From MAG-120531 sp002378585 (GTDB lineage Bacteria; Bacteroidota; Bacteroidia; Flavobacteriales; Flavobacteriaceae), in assembly GCA_937890575.1 (NCBI GenBank), contig CALADZ010000098.1:8933-72932 (forward strand): 64,000 nucleotides of DNA. The letters run 5' to 3'. Below, one piece after another: positions 8,121-16,654 of the stretch (position 1 is the stretch's first letter; each line of letters opens with the position of its first letter). The notes beneath the pieces are model-generated. The model did no database searches and had not been told where the DNA came from. It was given only the letters and a program-made list of their open reading frames with translations. Position numbers and translations under genes: made by a program.

Positions 8121-9941
8121 CTATTTTTTAAGTTTCTTCTGGGTTTCAGCTTGTTCCATCAACTCCCTCATTTTGCGTTGAAATCCGCTTTCCTTCTTTG
8201 GTTGTTGCTTATTGAACTCGATTTGGGCATGTATTTTCTGTTCATCTAAAATGAAATGCTTGATGACCAACATGATTAAAATAGTAATCAAGTTAGACAC
8301 AAAGTAATACAAACTCAATCCACTCGCATAAGAGTTAAAGAAAAACAACATCATTACCGGAGATAGATAAATGATGAATTTCATATTCGGCATGCCAGGT
8401 TGAGTCGGCATGTTTTGCCCAGTGGTCATCATCATATAAAAGAAAATGGCAATGGAAGCTAGAATGGGGAACAAGCTTACGTGATCTCCATAAAATGGAA
8501 TATGGAAAGGTAATTGCGCGATGGTGTCGTACGAGGAAAGATCATCCGCCCACAAAAAAGACTTTTGTCTCAATACAAATGATGTGGGGAAAAACATAAA
8601 TAACGCATAGAAAATGGGGAGTTGAAGCAGTGCAGGAACACACCCACTTGTCGGGCTTACTCCCGCTTTTGAATAGAGCTTCATCGTTTCTTGTTGGCGT
8701 TTCATCGCATTGTCTTTATGCTGCTCGTTGATGGCTGTTATTTCAGGCTTAATCACCTTCATTTTAGCTTGAGAAACATAGGACTTGTACGTGACTGGTG
8801 ACATGGCCAAACGAACCAATACAGTCATCACGATAATGGCAATCCCGTGAGGAAAATAATCGCTCAAGAAGGTGTACATCGGGGTAAATACATATCGATT
8901 TAACCAACCAAAAATACCCCAACCAAAAGGTATAGAGGACTCTAAATCCAAGGCTTTATATTGAGCCAAAACAGCTACATCAGTAGGCCCGTAAAACCAA
9001 AACATACGGGTATTAAGCGACCCTGATTGAAAATTCAACGGTACTTTCAGGGTGTTGGTTTTGGTAAATGCCACCGATTTGTCTTCTTCCTTCACCAGAT
9101 TGACACTGCTCGTTGAGGCCTTTTCTACAGGAACCTCAAAGGCCAAAATGCTGCTAAAAAAGTGTTGGCGATAGGAAGCCCAATGCAGCTGATCAACTTG
9201 CTCTTCATCATCACTACTATCGGATAATTTACTGATTTTATCCCCCTGGTGGCGATAAGTCAGTCGGGTATACCTGTTTTCATACACCACGCTTTTTGAG
9301 TGGCGAATACCTTGTTGAATCCAAGACAACTCCGCCGGTATTGACGTGTTAACTACTTGATCGACACCACTTGTTTCTACCCGAAAATCAATCAGGTAAT
9401 CATTGGGTTTCACTTGATAGTGGTAGGTGATTGATGCACCTTCCCCCAGTGTAGCCGTCATTTTCAAGTGTTGGTTTCCCTCGGCATCTTGACTGATTTC
9501 TGGAAGAAAGTACAGGGATGCGGTCTGGATAACCGAATTGTTTTTGGCCGTAAGTCCAATAGAAAATTGGGCGTTTTGATCCTTAACCAAATAAACAGGT
9601 ATGGAATCATAGGTTTTAAACGCTTTAATTTGAGCCAGAGTGACCATTCCACCCATTGGACTCACTTCTAAATGAAGCAATTCATTGTCTAAAACAACCG
9701 GGGTTTTGGGCAATGAATCAATAGCTGGAACCCCTAAATCATCGGCAACTGCAGGTGCGATTAAAGGTAATTGCGGGGTATTTGAAGCGGCTTCATCGGC
9801 CTCTTGTTGCAAAGCAGCTTCGACTTTCTGTGCGGCCAATTCTTCCGGAGTAGGCTGATTGATATAGAACATATAAATCAGTATTCCGAAAATAAGTACG
9901 AATCCGATGATTGAATTGAGGTCTAATTTTTTTTCTTCCAT
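8121..9941 (-). CDS. yidC: Membrane protein insertase YidC
   Basis: Inserts and folds inner-membrane proteins, alone or with SecYEG. An N-terminal membrane segment (about residues 8-25) is followed by a charged linker, a large periplasmic P1 domain (about 60-340) and the conserved core with the remaining membrane helices, including ARLAMSPVTYKSYVSQAKM-like segment around 375, SGCVPALLQLPIFYALF, and a lysine-rich cytoplasmic tail. At 606 residues it is typical for Gram-negative YidC with the P1 domain. It lies 19-21 bases after pyrG and six before mnmA. The usual yidC partners (rnpA, rpmH) are not nearby, as is common in this phylum. Confidence 0.96.
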   Translation of the reverse strand: MEEKKLDLNSIIGFVLIFGILIYMFYINQPTPEELAAQKVEAALQQEADEAASNTPQLPLIAPAVADDLGVPAIDSLPKTPVVLDNELLHLEVSPMGGMVTLAQIKAFKTYDSIPVYLVKDQNAQFSIGLTAKNNSVIQTASLYFLPEISQDAEGNQHLKMTATLGEGASITYHYQVKPNDYLIDFRVETSGVDQVVNTSIPAELSWIQQGIRHSKSVVYENRYTRLTYRHQGDKISKLSDSSDDEEQVDQLHWASYRQHFFSSILAFEVPVEKASTSSVNLVKEEDKSVAFTKTNTLKVPLNFQSGSLNTRMFWFYGPTDVAVLAQYKALDLESSIPFGWGIFGWLNRYVFTPMYTFLSDYFPHGIAIIVMTVLVRLAMSPVTYKSYVSQAKMKVIKPEITAINEQHKDNAMKRQQETMKLYSKAGVSPTSGCVPALLQLPIFYALFMFFPTSFVLRQKSFLWADDLSSYDTIAQLPFHIPFYGDHVSLFPILASIAIFFYMMMTTGQNMPTQPGMPNMKFIIYLSPVMMLFFFNSYASGLSLYYFVSNLITILIMLVIKHFILDEQKIHAQIEFNKQQPKKESGFQRKMRELMEQAETQKKLKK

Positions 9942-9962
9942 AATGATGGTCAGGATAGGATC

Positions 9963-11582
9963 CTATTTACTTTGTTTTTTGTGTACCAACGCTGCTTGTA
10001 CAAATGCCACAAAAAGTGGGTGTGGATTAGCTACAGTACTCTTGTACTCCGGGTGGTATTGAACCCCAATAAACCAAGGGTGCTCGGGAACTTCCACTAC
10101 CTCTACCAAATTGTTTTCTGTATTGGTTCCTGAAGCAATCATTCCATGTGATTGAATATCCGCTAAATACTTGTTGTTGAACTCGAAACGATGTCTATGG
10201 CGTTCAGTAATCTGAGAGACACCGTAAATTTTATGGGCCAATGACCCAGGCTTCAAATCACAGGACCAAGCTCCTAAGCGCATAGTCCCTCCCTTTTGGG
10301 TGACTTTTTTCTGTCCCTCCATCAAGTGAATGACTGGATCTGGCGTTTTGGGATCCATCTCTAAAGAATTGGCCTGAGTAAGGCCCAGTACATTTCGGGC
10401 GTATTCTATGACAGCCATCTGCATGCCCAAACAAATTCCTAAGAATGGAATTTTTTGTTCTCTAGCGTACTGTACTGCCTTTATTTTACCCTCAATCCCT
10501 CGCTCCCCAAATCCAGGAGCTACCAAAATACCGTGAAGGCCCTCGAGTTGCTCAGGCACATTATCCACGGTCAAGTGTTCCGAATGAATTGAAATCACCT
10601 TGACTTTTACTTCATTTTGTGCTCCAGCATGAATAAATGACTCCAAAATTGATTTATACGAATCTTGAAGTTCCACGTATTTGCCAATGAGACCGATGCG
10701 GATCTCATCTTTAGGGTTTTTGTGTTTTTTCAAGAAGGCTGACCACTGAGTTAAATCTGGTGCCCCTTTGTCTTCCAAATGAAGTTTTTGCATGACGACC
10801 TGATCCAAACCTTCTTTTTGCATCATCAAAGGCACATCATAAATAGTCGATGCATCAATGGATTGAATGACCGCTTGTTTGCGCACGTTGCAAAACAAAG
10901 CCAATTTACCCCTGATTTCATCAGATATTTCATGTTCGGTGCGGCATACCAAAACATCGGCTTTAATACCGCTTTCCATCAATGTTTTCACTGAGTGTTG
11001 GGTAGGCTTCGTTTTTAGCTCGCCGGCAGCTGACAAATACGGGATTAACGTCAAGTGGATGACCATGGCGTTGTCATCACCTAATTCCCACAACAATTGG
11101 CGTACAGATTCGATATAAGGCAATGACTCGATATCACCCACTGTACCTCCTATTTCTGTGATCACTACATCAAAATCACCGCTTTGGCCCAACAACTGAA
11201 TGCGGTGCTTTATTTCGTTGGTGATGTGGGGAATTACCTGGACTGTTTTGCCTAAAAAAGCCCCTTTACGCTCCTTTTCAATCACGGATTGATAGATGCG
11301 GCCTGTGGTTACATTATTGGCTTGAGAGGTGGGGACGTTCAAAAATCTCTCGTAGTGTCCCAGGTCAAGGTCCGTTTCTGCTCCGTCATCCGTCACATAA
11401 CATTCACCGTGCTCATAGGGATTCAGGGTACCTGGATCGACATTGATATAGGGGTCGAGTTTTTGTATAGTCGTTCTGTAGCCTCTTGCTTGCAATAATT
11501 TAGCAAGTGAGGCTGCAATAATTCCTTTTCCCAATGAGGAGGTAACTCCTCCGGTGACAAAGATGTATTTTGTTTGTGGCAT
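9963..11582 (-). CDS. pyrG: CTP synthase
   Basis: Converts UTP to CTP with ATP and glutamine. The N-terminal synthetase domain opens with YIFVTGGVTSSLGKG (nucleotide-binding) and contains DPYINVDPGTLNP and GTVGDIES; the C-terminal class I glutamine amidotransferase domain has the nucleophile cysteine in GICLGMQ near residue 383 and the His/Glu pair in QYHPEYKS near 507. Length 539 is standard. The ATG is 29 bases after an exact -7 box. Probably the promoter-proximal gene of pyrG-yidC-mnmA. Confidence 0.98.
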   Translation of the reverse strand: MPQTKYIFVTGGVTSSLGKGIIAASLAKLLQARGYRTTIQKLDPYINVDPGTLNPYEHGECYVTDDGAETDLDLGHYERFLNVPTSQANNVTTGRIYQSVIEKERKGAFLGKTVQVIPHITNEIKHRIQLLGQSGDFDVVITEIGGTVGDIESLPYIESVRQLLWELGDDNAMVIHLTLIPYLSAAGELKTKPTQHSVKTLMESGIKADVLVCRTEHEISDEIRGKLALFCNVRKQAVIQSIDASTIYDVPLMMQKEGLDQVVMQKLHLEDKGAPDLTQWSAFLKKHKNPKDEIRIGLIGKYVELQDSYKSILESFIHAGAQNEVKVKVISIHSEHLTVDNVPEQLEGLHGILVAPGFGERGIEGKIKAVQYAREQKIPFLGICLGMQMAVIEYARNVLGLTQANSLEMDPKTPDPVIHLMEGQKKVTQKGGTMRLGAWSCDLKPGSLAHKIYGVSQITERHRHRFEFNNKYLADIQSHGMIASGTNTENNLVEVVEVPEHPWFIGVQYHPEYKSTVANPHPLFVAFVQAALVHKKQSK

Positions 11583-11611
11583 GAAGCGTGAAGCAATAGG
11601 ATCAACGCGAG

Positions 11612-11619
11612 CAAAAATA
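11612..11619 (-). promoter_or_regulatory. -7 promoter box for pyrG-yidC-mnmA
   Basis: On the minus strand TATTTTTG matches TAnnTTTG and lies 29 bases upstream of the pyrG ATG. A -33 element at the usual distance is not clear. Confidence 0.5.
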
Positions 11620-11677
11620 CGAATTAAACCTTGATTAACCCTGAATTAATTTGTATTTTCAAGCTAATTTAGCCCCT

Positions 11678-12550
11678 ATGAAAAGAAGAAATTTCCTTCA
11701 ATCAACCGCACTGTCAGCTCTAGGTGCCACGTCATTAATCTCCACAAAATCATGGGCTTCTTCCCCTGAAATAAATCAAAGAGAACCCTTAAAAAATCGA
11801 ATCCACCACTCTGTTTGTCAGTGGTGTTTTGGGGATTTGCCCTGGGAAGAATTGTTGACTTCATTGGTTGAAATGGGTGTTGGTGCCATCGATTTAGTCG
11901 GTCCAGAACACTGGCCTCTCTTGAAAAAATACAACATACATTGCTCTATGTGTAACGGAGCTGAGATAAGTCTCACCAAGGGATGGAATAATCCTACCTA
12001 CCACAAGCAGCTGATTGAAAATTACACCAAAATGATCCCACTGGTCGCTGAGGCCGGGTATACAAATTTAATTTGCTTCAGCGGAAACAGAGATGGTATG
12101 TCGGACACAGAGGGATTGGCCCATTGTGTTACTGGACTAAAAAAAATCCTTCCGCTTGCCGAAAAACACGGTGTAGTACTTCAGATGGAACTATTTAACC
12201 AACAAGATCACCCTGATTATATGTGCGATCATTCAGATTGGGGCATTGATCTTTGTGTGGCCTTAGGATCTGAGCATTTTAAACTCCTCTTTGACATTTA
12301 TCACATGCAAATTCAAGAAGGTGACATCATCAGAAGAATCAGGGAAAATCACCGCTATTTTGGGCATTATCACACAGCGGGAGTACCTGGTAGGCACGAG
12401 ATCGATGAAACCCAAGAACTGAATTATCCGGCGATTATGCATGAAATTCTCCAAACTGGATATCAAGGCTATGTCGCTCAAGAATACATCCCAAGGCGTG
12501 AGCCTAGAATGCAAGTGCTCTATGAATCGATCAAACGCTGTGACGTTTAA
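11678..12550 (+). CDS. Hydroxypyruvate isomerase-like TIM-barrel protein with Tat-type signal
   Basis: Predicted xylose-isomerase-like TIM-barrel sugar or keto-acid isomerase of the Hyi family. I place the start at the ATG at 11678, which gives an N-terminus KRRNFLQ followed by a hydrophobic stretch ending around SWA, a twin-arginine export signal. The barrel shows family blocks: HHSVCQWCF, FSGNRDGM, the metal-site glutamate in LQMELFN, FDIYHMQIQEGD, HYHTAGVPGRHEID and the C-terminal glutamate in YVAQEYIP. A cytoplasmic Hyi would not carry such a signal, so the substrate is probably periplasmic and unknown. The TAA stop overlaps the stop of the convergent gene through TTAA. Confidence 0.82.
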   Translation: MKRRNFLQSTALSALGATSLISTKSWASSPEINQREPLKNRIHHSVCQWCFGDLPWEELLTSLVEMGVGAIDLVGPEHWPLLKKYNIHCSMCNGAEISLTKGWNNPTYHKQLIENYTKMIPLVAEAGYTNLICFSGNRDGMSDTEGLAHCVTGLKKILPLAEKHGVVLQMELFNQQDHPDYMCDHSDWGIDLCVALGSEHFKLLFDIYHMQIQEGDIIRRIRENHRYFGHYHTAGVPGRHEIDETQELNYPAIMHEILQTGYQGYVAQEYIPRREPRMQVLYESIKRCDV

Positions 12551-13695
12551 CGGCCAATCACTTCCCACTCCATATCTTTGAGTGCGATCAGCACAAACCC
12601 TTGGTTGACTTGGTGTCCTCTGGAATCTTGAACCATATTAAATGGATGCGTTACACCCGCCCATTCGAAGAATTTTCGACCTTCCGGGGAGGTGATCGAT
12701 AAACCGCTGAGCTGCAAAACAGCAAACATGACTGAATCATAGCCCCGCACGGCAATTTTATCCGGATATTTTGCCCATTCAGCAAAATATTGACTCCCCC
12801 AGGAGACAAAAGTCAATGGCTCTTGAACTGCAGAAGTCGTATAATTTAAATCAGATAATTGTTTGAAGTCGATGACATCATTGTCAAATGCATTAGTAAA
12901 CAGGGGACTCCACAGCCTAATATGTCCAGAAAATCTGAGTTGAGAACTAAGAATTGAGGCAACTGATGAGGCCGTTTTTAGATTAGCGGATTCTACAAAT
13001 ACCCAATTGCTGTTTACGGTATCCATTTTTTGAGTCAACACTTCAAGCAAGCGATTGCTATTGACTGTAGCATCTACTTTTTGTGCATTGGGAAATCGCT
13101 GCGCAATGCTCTGCGCTTGATTTAATTCCTCACTATCGTGAATGATGGTTACTCTCTGACCCTTCCATTCTCTTTTAGCGTAATCCAATAATTGTTTGCG
13201 CAAGGTCTCGTTTTTTGAGACCCCTTGAATCATAAGACTATTTACCTGTTGCGCATCTGGTATGCTCGGCAAAAAAATTGGGATCTTGCGCTGGACAGAC
13301 CAGTTGGATAAAGCTGGAAGAACGCGATCTGACAATGGCCCTATCAAAAAGTCGATGTTATGTTCGGCGTACAATGCCTCCAATTCAGATTGAGCCAAAG
13401 ATCCGTTGAGCTGAGTGTCCACTGGGTAAGGATTAACCTTAACTCCCAGAGAGTCCAATCGCCTAATCGCCAAAAGCGCTCCGCTGTAAAAGGAAAGACT
13501 GGATTTGGTGTCATTTCTAGCTTCTAAAATCTTTTGTCCCAAAGCTGGATCGATAAAATCCATTTTATCAGTCCTAAACGGCAAAGCAAAGGCGATTCCC
13601 CAAGAGCCTTTAATTTGGGGTGCCGGTACGCTCTGTCCCTGAAGGGTGAACATACTCACTAACGCTAAGACGCAAAATAACTGTTTTAATTTCAT
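12547..13695 (-). CDS. Periplasmic-binding-fold (type 1 PBP) protein, exported
   Basis: A 382-residue protein with a signal peptide (residues 1-20, ending LQGQ) and a bilobed type 1 periplasmic-binding fold like branched-chain amino-acid receptors: YSGALLAIRRLDSLG, FLIGPLSDRVLPALSNW, IPIFLPSIPDAQ, VTIIHDSEE and AVRGYDSVMFAVLQL match this fold. Relatives next to guaA in Bacteroidota often carry LysM repeats; none is seen here. No permease or ATPase gene is adjacent, so a transport role is not supported; a peptidoglycan-linked or sensing role is possible. The start is four bases after guaA, implying co-transcription. Function not known. Confidence 0.72.
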   Translation of the reverse strand: MKLKQLFCVLALVSMFTLQGQSVPAPQIKGSWGIAFALPFRTDKMDFIDPALGQKILEARNDTKSSLSFYSGALLAIRRLDSLGVKVNPYPVDTQLNGSLAQSELEALYAEHNIDFLIGPLSDRVLPALSNWSVQRKIPIFLPSIPDAQQVNSLMIQGVSKNETLRKQLLDYAKREWKGQRVTIIHDSEELNQAQSIAQRFPNAQKVDATVNSNRLLEVLTQKMDTVNSNWVFVESANLKTASSVASILSSQLRFSGHIRLWSPLFTNAFDNDVIDFKQLSDLNYTTSAVQEPLTFVSWGSQYFAEWAKYPDKIAVRGYDSVMFAVLQLSGLSITSPEGRKFFEWAGVTHPFNMVQDSRGHQVNQGFVLIALKDMEWEVIGR

Positions 13696-13699
13696 CCGT

Positions 13700-15232
13700 T
13701 TATTCCCATTCTATAGTTGCCGGTGGTTTTGAACTGATGTCGTAGACCACGCGATTGACTCCCTTGACTTTGTTGATGATGTCGTTGGATGTTTTTTGTA
13801 AAAAGGCATAAGGCAAATCCACCCAGTCAGCAGTCATTCCATCGGTGCTTTCCACGGCCCGCAAAGCAACACACTGCTCATAAGTTCGCTCATCCCCCAT
13901 CACACCCACACTTTGAACAGGCAATAAAATTGCCCCAGCTTGCCACACCTGATCATATAGGTTCCAAGACCTTAAACCATCGATAAAAATGGCATCAACT
14001 TCCTGTAAAATACGCACTTTTTCAGGAGTTACCTCACCGAGCACCCTGATAGCTAATCCTGGTCCTGGGAACGGGTGTCTTCCTAACAACACAGAACTAA
14101 TACCTAAGCTAGCGCCTACCCTTCTCACCTCATCTTTAAACAACAAACGCAAGGGTTCCACTACCTTCAACTTCATGTAATCGGGCAAACCACCTACATT
14201 GTGGTGACTTTTAATCGTTGCTGAAGGACCACCAGTAGCTGAAAGTGATTCAATGACATCTGGGTAGATAGTGCCCTGAGCTAGCCATTTAGCATCGACT
14301 ACTTGATGCGACTCATCGTCAAAAACATCGACAAAAACTTTTCCAATCGCTTTACGCTTGGCTTCTGGGTCCGTAAGACCACTAAGCGCCTGTAAAAAAC
14401 GATCTGAGGCATCCACACCTTTAACATTGAGTCCCATGTGCTTGTATTGATCCAGCACTTGGTCAAATTCATTTTTGCGCAACAAGCCATTGTTGACAAA
14501 AATGCAGTGTAGTTGGGTTCCGATAGCTTGGTGCAATAACACAGCAGCCACTGTAGAATCAACTCCACCAGACAATCCCAAAATCACGCGATCTTGACCA
14601 ATTTGATTTTTTAAACTGGTAATGGTCTCGTGAACAAAAGAGTCCGGCGTCCAATCTTGAGCTACACCCGCAATATCCACTAAAAAGTTGGCGAGCATTT
14701 GTTTTCCATCCTTAGAGTGATATACTTCAGGATGAAATTGTATAGCGTACGTGGTTTCTCCCTCGATTTTATAGGCCGCATTGGTTACATCGTGTGTGCT
14801 CCCAATCAATACACCCCCCGCGGGAAGCGTTTTAATCGTGTCTGAATGACTCATCCAAACTTGGCTCTGAGGACTCACTCCAGCAAAGAATGGTTCGTCG
14901 GCTGCCATAAAATCAAGATGCGCTCTTCCGTATTCTCGAGTATTGGAAGGTGCTACTTCACCTCCTGAAAAGTGTGCTAGGTATTGGGCCCCATAACAAA
15001 CAGCAAGCAATGGCTTTTTTCCTCTAATTCCTGTTAGATCTGGATGTGGAGCATCATCTCCCCTAACCGAATGCGGAGAGCCTGATAGGATAACCGCTTT
15101 GTATGGGGACAAATCTTGTGGAAGCAGGTTGTAGGGTTTGATCTCACAAAAAATATTGAGTTCACGGACCCTTCTGGCAATCAATTGAGTGTATTGAGAA
15201 CCGAAATCAAGGATAAGTACATTGTTTTGCAT
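13700..15232 (-). CDS. guaA: GMP synthase (glutamine-hydrolysing)
   Basis: Converts XMP to GMP. The N-terminal class I amidotransferase domain has its cysteine in LAVCYGAQ near residue 78 and QFHPEVYHS; the ATP-pyrophosphatase domain has the PP-loop LSGGVDSTVAA near 215; the C-terminal dimerisation domain ends with PPATIEWE, the canonical ending. I choose the ATG at 15232 rather than a TTG six bases earlier because a full consensus promoter ends three bases before this ATG. Together with guaB at 61251 it completes GMP synthesis from IMP. The PBP-fold gene follows after four bases. Confidence 0.97.
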   Translation of the reverse strand: MQNNVLILDFGSQYTQLIARRVRELNIFCEIKPYNLLPQDLSPYKAVILSGSPHSVRGDDAPHPDLTGIRGKKPLLAVCYGAQYLAHFSGGEVAPSNTREYGRAHLDFMAADEPFFAGVSPQSQVWMSHSDTIKTLPAGGVLIGSTHDVTNAAYKIEGETTYAIQFHPEVYHSKDGKQMLANFLVDIAGVAQDWTPDSFVHETITSLKNQIGQDRVILGLSGGVDSTVAAVLLHQAIGTQLHCIFVNNGLLRKNEFDQVLDQYKHMGLNVKGVDASDRFLQALSGLTDPEAKRKAIGKVFVDVFDDESHQVVDAKWLAQGTIYPDVIESLSATGGPSATIKSHHNVGGLPDYMKLKVVEPLRLLFKDEVRRVGASLGISSVLLGRHPFPGPGLAIRVLGEVTPEKVRILQEVDAIFIDGLRSWNLYDQVWQAGAILLPVQSVGVMGDERTYEQCVALRAVESTDGMTADWVDLPYAFLQKTSNDIINKVKGVNRVVYDISSKPPATIEWE

Positions 15233-15235
15233 GAG

Positions 15236-15265
15236 CAAAAATAAACATTTGAGCCTGGAAACAAA
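15236..15265 (-). promoter_or_regulatory. Consensus Bacteroidota promoter of guaA
   Basis: Minus strand: TTTG (15265-15262), 18-base spacer, then TATTTTTG (15243-15236), three bases before the ATG. Both elements and spacing fit the consensus. The start site predicted at about four bases after the box coincides with the start codon, so the mRNA should be leaderless. Confidence 0.72.
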
Positions 15266-15268
15266 TGT
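15245..15268. promoter_or_regulatory. Inverted repeat across the guaA promoter, possible operator
   Basis: Arms ACATTTG (15245-15251) and CAAATGT (15262-15268) are perfectly complementary with a 10-base spacer. One arm covers the -33 TTTG and the other abuts the -7 box, a good place for a repressor dimer. The arms could also reflect only AT-rich chance. Confidence 0.4.
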
Positions 15269-15278
15269 CAGGCATTAA

Positions 15279-16652
15279 TTATTCTAGGGTGTCGAGAATG
15301 GATTCGATATCCTCAATCGTGGTATCAATGCTGATAAAGCAAAAACGAGCCACCGTTTTCCACGCCCCGTCGACCAAATCTTTAGTAGGCGCCACCAGCG
15401 CAAAGCCACGAGCTAACTGCTCGTAGGTCCACTGAGAATACTGTTGATCACTCCAACCGATACGTTCGAAAAGAACAACGGACAAGCTCGATGGTCTAGT
15501 TACTCTCAGGTAGGGGCGTTTTTCAATGGCTGATACAGCCATTCCTGCTAAAGCAATACCTTGTTCAATGGCCTGACTATATCGATCCGTACCATGCATA
15601 GCCAAAGAAAACCAAAGCGGAAGTCCCCTAACTCTTCGGGTTAATTGGATTTGATAATCCGCTGGATTAAAGCCCGTAAACTGAGGTTCATTGAAAATAG
15701 CCAAATAATTTCCTTCTTGGGTATGGGCCGCCTTTGCTTTTTGAGGGTCTTTGTATAAAACGGCACCGCAATCATAGGGTGCAAACAACCATTTATGAGG
15801 ATCAATGGTTATGCTATCGGCCCATTCAATGCCCTCAAACAAATGGCGGACAGAGGGTGCCGCCAATGCAGCGCCACCATAGGCACCATCTACGTGCATC
15901 CACCAACTCTTTTCGGCGCATAGTTCTCCACAACCCCTTAAATCATCAATGATGCCCGCATTGGTTGTTCCAGCAGTGACCACTAAGGCAAAAATGCGGT
16001 CCTGATCTTCAGCACTTAATCGATTGACTGCCTCGATCACTTGATGGGGGGACATAGCTCCATAACAATCTATGGACAGCACATCCGCATCGATGACTTG
16101 AGCCATCGCTTTTACCGATGCATGCGCATGATTGCTACAAACCATTAAACCTCTTTGTGACATTCTTTCTTTTGATCGTGTGCGCCAATCATGTCTGGCC
16201 GCGACCAAAGCAGAGAGATTGGCTGCGGTTCCTCCGGAGGTAAAAACGCCGAAAGCACCTTGAGGCAATCCAGTCAAGGAAACCAACCACTGCATCGCTT
16301 CATTTTCACAATAAATCCCGCCAGCTCCCTCCATCCAATAGGCACCGTGAATACTTGATGCTGAAGTCACCAGATCAAACATTATGGCCGCCCTTGTTGG
16401 TGCTGCAGGAACAAAGGCCAGGTTTCTAGGGTGGTCAATAGGCACTGTGTGTTTAACCAATACCTCTCGAAACAATTCAAAGGCCTTTTGACCACCAATA
16501 CCCTTGGCAGAGATTGTCTGGCCAATGCGTTCACGCAATTCTTGCTCTGAAATAGGAATACCTAACTCTGGGTGTGTTTTGGTAATCCGACCAATCACAT
16601 ACTTCATGACGTCTAGGGTCATGTCTACTACATCTATATCAATCTTGTGCAT
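15279..16652 (-). CDS. Group II PLP-dependent amino-acid decarboxylase
   Basis: Pyridoxal-phosphate enzyme of the aromatic-L-amino-acid, glutamate and diaminobutyrate decarboxylase family. Seen are FTSGGTAANLSALVAARHDW (phosphate-binding region), HVDGAYGGAAL (Asp/Ala cofactor contacts) and SITIDPHKWLF with the Schiff-base lysine near residue 286. The 457 residues fit the family. It starts two bases after bshC and is surely co-transcribed with it. The substrate cannot be told from sequence alone; aspartate, tyrosine/tryptophan or diaminobutyrate are alternatives. Its coupling to a bacillithiol gene is noted as a finding. Confidence 0.85.
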   Translation of the reverse strand: MHKIDIDVVDMTLDVMKYVIGRITKTHPELGIPISEQELRERIGQTISAKGIGGQKAFELFREVLVKHTVPIDHPRNLAFVPAAPTRAAIMFDLVTSASSIHGAYWMEGAGGIYCENEAMQWLVSLTGLPQGAFGVFTSGGTAANLSALVAARHDWRTRSKERMSQRGLMVCSNHAHASVKAMAQVIDADVLSIDCYGAMSPHQVIEAVNRLSAEDQDRIFALVVTAGTTNAGIIDDLRGCGELCAEKSWWMHVDGAYGGAALAAPSVRHLFEGIEWADSITIDPHKWLFAPYDCGAVLYKDPQKAKAAHTQEGNYLAIFNEPQFTGFNPADYQIQLTRRVRGLPLWFSLAMHGTDRYSQAIEQGIALAGMAVSAIEKRPYLRVTRPSSLSVVLFERIGWSDQQYSQWTYEQLARGFALVAPTKDLVDGAWKTVARFCFISIDTTIEDIESILDTLE

Positions 16653-16654
16653 GC

